DNA from: Candidatus Proruminimicrobium quisquiliarum | GTDB lineage: Bacteria; Elusimicrobiota; Endomicrobiia; Endomicrobiales; Endomicrobiaceae | DNA: 64,000 nucleotides | NCBI GenBank assembly: GCA_018433245.1 | Contig: JAHDRN010000023.1 | Span: 1 to 64,000 of the forward strand | Direction of reading: 5' to 3' | Part shown: positions 62,941-64,000 of the stretch, one piece after another | Position numbering within the stretch: position 1 is the first letter of the stretch | Layout: each line of letters opens with the position of its first letter | Made by a program: the position numbers and the translations under genes | Notes under the pieces: generated by a model | What the model saw: the letters and a program-made list of their open reading frames with translations, nothing else | Told to the model about the DNA's origin: nothing | Database searches by the model: none

Positions 62941-64000
62941 ATGGCATTAGTAGTTATGAAATTCGGCGGTTCGTCGGTGGCAGACAGCGATAAAATGAAG
63001 CTGGTCGCAAGCAGGGTAATTGACAAAAAAAAGAAAGGAAATAAAGTTGTTGTCGTCGTTTCGGCTCCCGGAGATACGACCGACGATTTGATTACGATGT
63101 CGGAAAAGATTACGTCCAATCCCAATCCGAGAGAAATGGATATGCTTCTTGCGACAGGCGAACAGGTTTCAATATCTTTGCTTGCCATGACAATACAGTC
63201 TCAGGGAGAAAATGCGATAGCTTTAACAGGTCCGCAGGCGGGTATTTATGCGGATTTAGACCATTCAAAAGCAAGAGTGACAAAAATTGTGCCCAAAAGA
63301 ATATTTTCTTTTTTAGATAAAGGCAATATTGTGATAGTAGCCGGCTTTCAGGGAATAAATCCGAAAGGAGACATTGCTACGCTGGGAAGAGGCGGTTCTG
63401 ATTTAACTGCCGTAGCTTTGGCGGCCGCAATGAAAGCCGAAGTATGTGAGATTTATACGGATGTTGACGGAGTTTATACGACAGACCCGAGAGTTGAAAA
63501 AGAAGCGAGAAAAATAGATCTTATATCTTATGAAGAAATGCTTGAAATGGCAGGTTCCGGCGCTCAGGTTATGCAGGCAAGAAGCATTGAAGTCGCGATG
63601 AAATACGGCATAGAAATACACGTAAGATCAACTTTTTCCGGCAAAGACGGGACATATATAGTCAGTGAAGAAAAAATAGGGAGAAAAAAAATGGAAGCAT
63701 TAATGGTTTCAGCGGTAACATTTGACAAAAATCAAGTAAAATTCTCGCTTATAGACGTTCCGGACGTTCCGGGCATTGCCGCAAAAGTTTTTGGGAGTCT
63801 TGCAAAATTGGGGATCAACGTTGATATGATTATACAGTCGGCGGCTTTAGACAAGAAAAACGATATTTCATTTACGGTCAGCAAAGCCGATTTGAAAAGA
63901 ACGCAGTCTAAAATTGAAGAACTGGCAAAGGAATTAAAAGCAAGTTCTCTGTCCTGCGACGAACATGTCGCTAAGGTATCTGTTGTCGGCGTAGGAATGA
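62941..64000 (+). CDS. lysC: Aspartate kinase, cut by window edge
   Basis: First step of the aspartate pathway. The first 353 codons are visible and remain open to the window end; the usual length is about 400-410. It starts ATG 62941 with MALVVMKFGGSSVAD. The amino acid kinase domain has GRGGSDLTAVALAAA and YTDVDGVYTTDPR. The first ACT domain begins near residue 270 (VKFSLIDVPDVPGIAAKVF), and the second has just begun. It lies 15 nt after thrB. Confidence 0.95.
   Translation, partial: MALVVMKFGGSSVADSDKMKLVASRVIDKKKKGNKVVVVVSAPGDTTDDLITMSEKITSNPNPREMDMLLATGEQVSISLLAMTIQSQGENAIALTGPQAGIYADLDHSKARVTKIVPKRIFSFLDKGNIVIVAGFQGINPKGDIATLGRGGSDLTAVALAAAMKAEVCEIYTDVDGVYTTDPRVEKEARKIDLISYEEMLEMAGSGAQVMQARSIEVAMKYGIEIHVRSTFSGKDGTYIVSEEKIGRKKMEALMVSAVTFDKNQVKFSLIDVPDVPGIAAKVFGSLAKLGINVDMIIQSAALDKKNDISFTVSKADLKRTQSKIEELAKELKASSLSCDEHVAKVSVVGVGM

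Noticed and set aside
1-64000. CRISPR array
   Set aside because: No regularly spaced identical repeats of 24-40 bp with unique spacers were found; the repeats present are few, long and irregular.

Overview
The window reads as chromosome of an AT-rich, Gram-negative-type anaerobe. Exported CsgG/FlgT-like proteins and a beta-barrel-like protein imply an outer membrane. The NifU-like/GGGtGRT pair, DUF5320, PerR-like and Fur-like regulators, SpoVG and the gene mix recall Elusimicrobiota (Endomicrobium-like). That placement is inference, because no rRNA gene or phylogenetic marker was compared.

Layout. 0.6-9.3 kb holds metal and oxidative-stress genes: YitT, PerR-like, a QueD-like protein, Fur with classic Fur boxes, DUF5320, two methyltransferases, a CDF exporter, ArsC, an azoreductase and the antiporter NhaP2. 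9.3-23.1 kb is an accessory, AT-richer island. It contains three extra copies of the nhaP2 3' end, a decayed thioredoxin gene, a frameshifted SGNH hydrolase gene, an unusual HAD/DUF2325 plus YdjM-like pair, a zinc-ribbon membrane protein, and a five-gene operon of exported FlgT/CsgG/PEGA-like proteins. A family of mosaic intergenic repeats separates these cassettes. The island ends at a tRNA-Gln(UUG), and the last 8 bp of that tRNA plus its flank are duplicated 5.5 kb away.

23.1-31.2 kb is mostly housekeeping: spoVG, ispE and a TPR protein on the minus strand, then a SIMPL protein and a methionine/cysteine operon (metY-cysK-metX-metW). 31.4-40.8 kb has two tandem SGNH-like proteins, a P2-type cation ATPase, a DUF1646 transporter, thiM, another SGNH-like protein and nadA. 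40.8-47.3 kb has ccdA facing a minus-strand run: polA, coaE, a DUF4015 glycoside-hydrolase-like protein, an ECF sigma factor and its anti-sigma factor.

47.4-64 kb carries an HU protein, an aminotransferase, homoserine dehydrogenase, a half-size GDT1 protein, an exported barrel-like protein split by a ten-A tract, recG, a TMTC-like membrane protein, a large surface protein, the NifU-like/GGGtGRT pair, a rhodanese, thiE, thiC, thrB and the start of lysC.

Together the core genes encode the aspartate-family route (lysC, hom, thrB, metX/Y/W), cysteine synthesis, part of thiamine synthesis (thiM, thiE, thiC) and NAD synthesis (nadA). The many broken genes and homopolymer frameshifts point to ongoing gene decay, or to expression switching in A/T runs.
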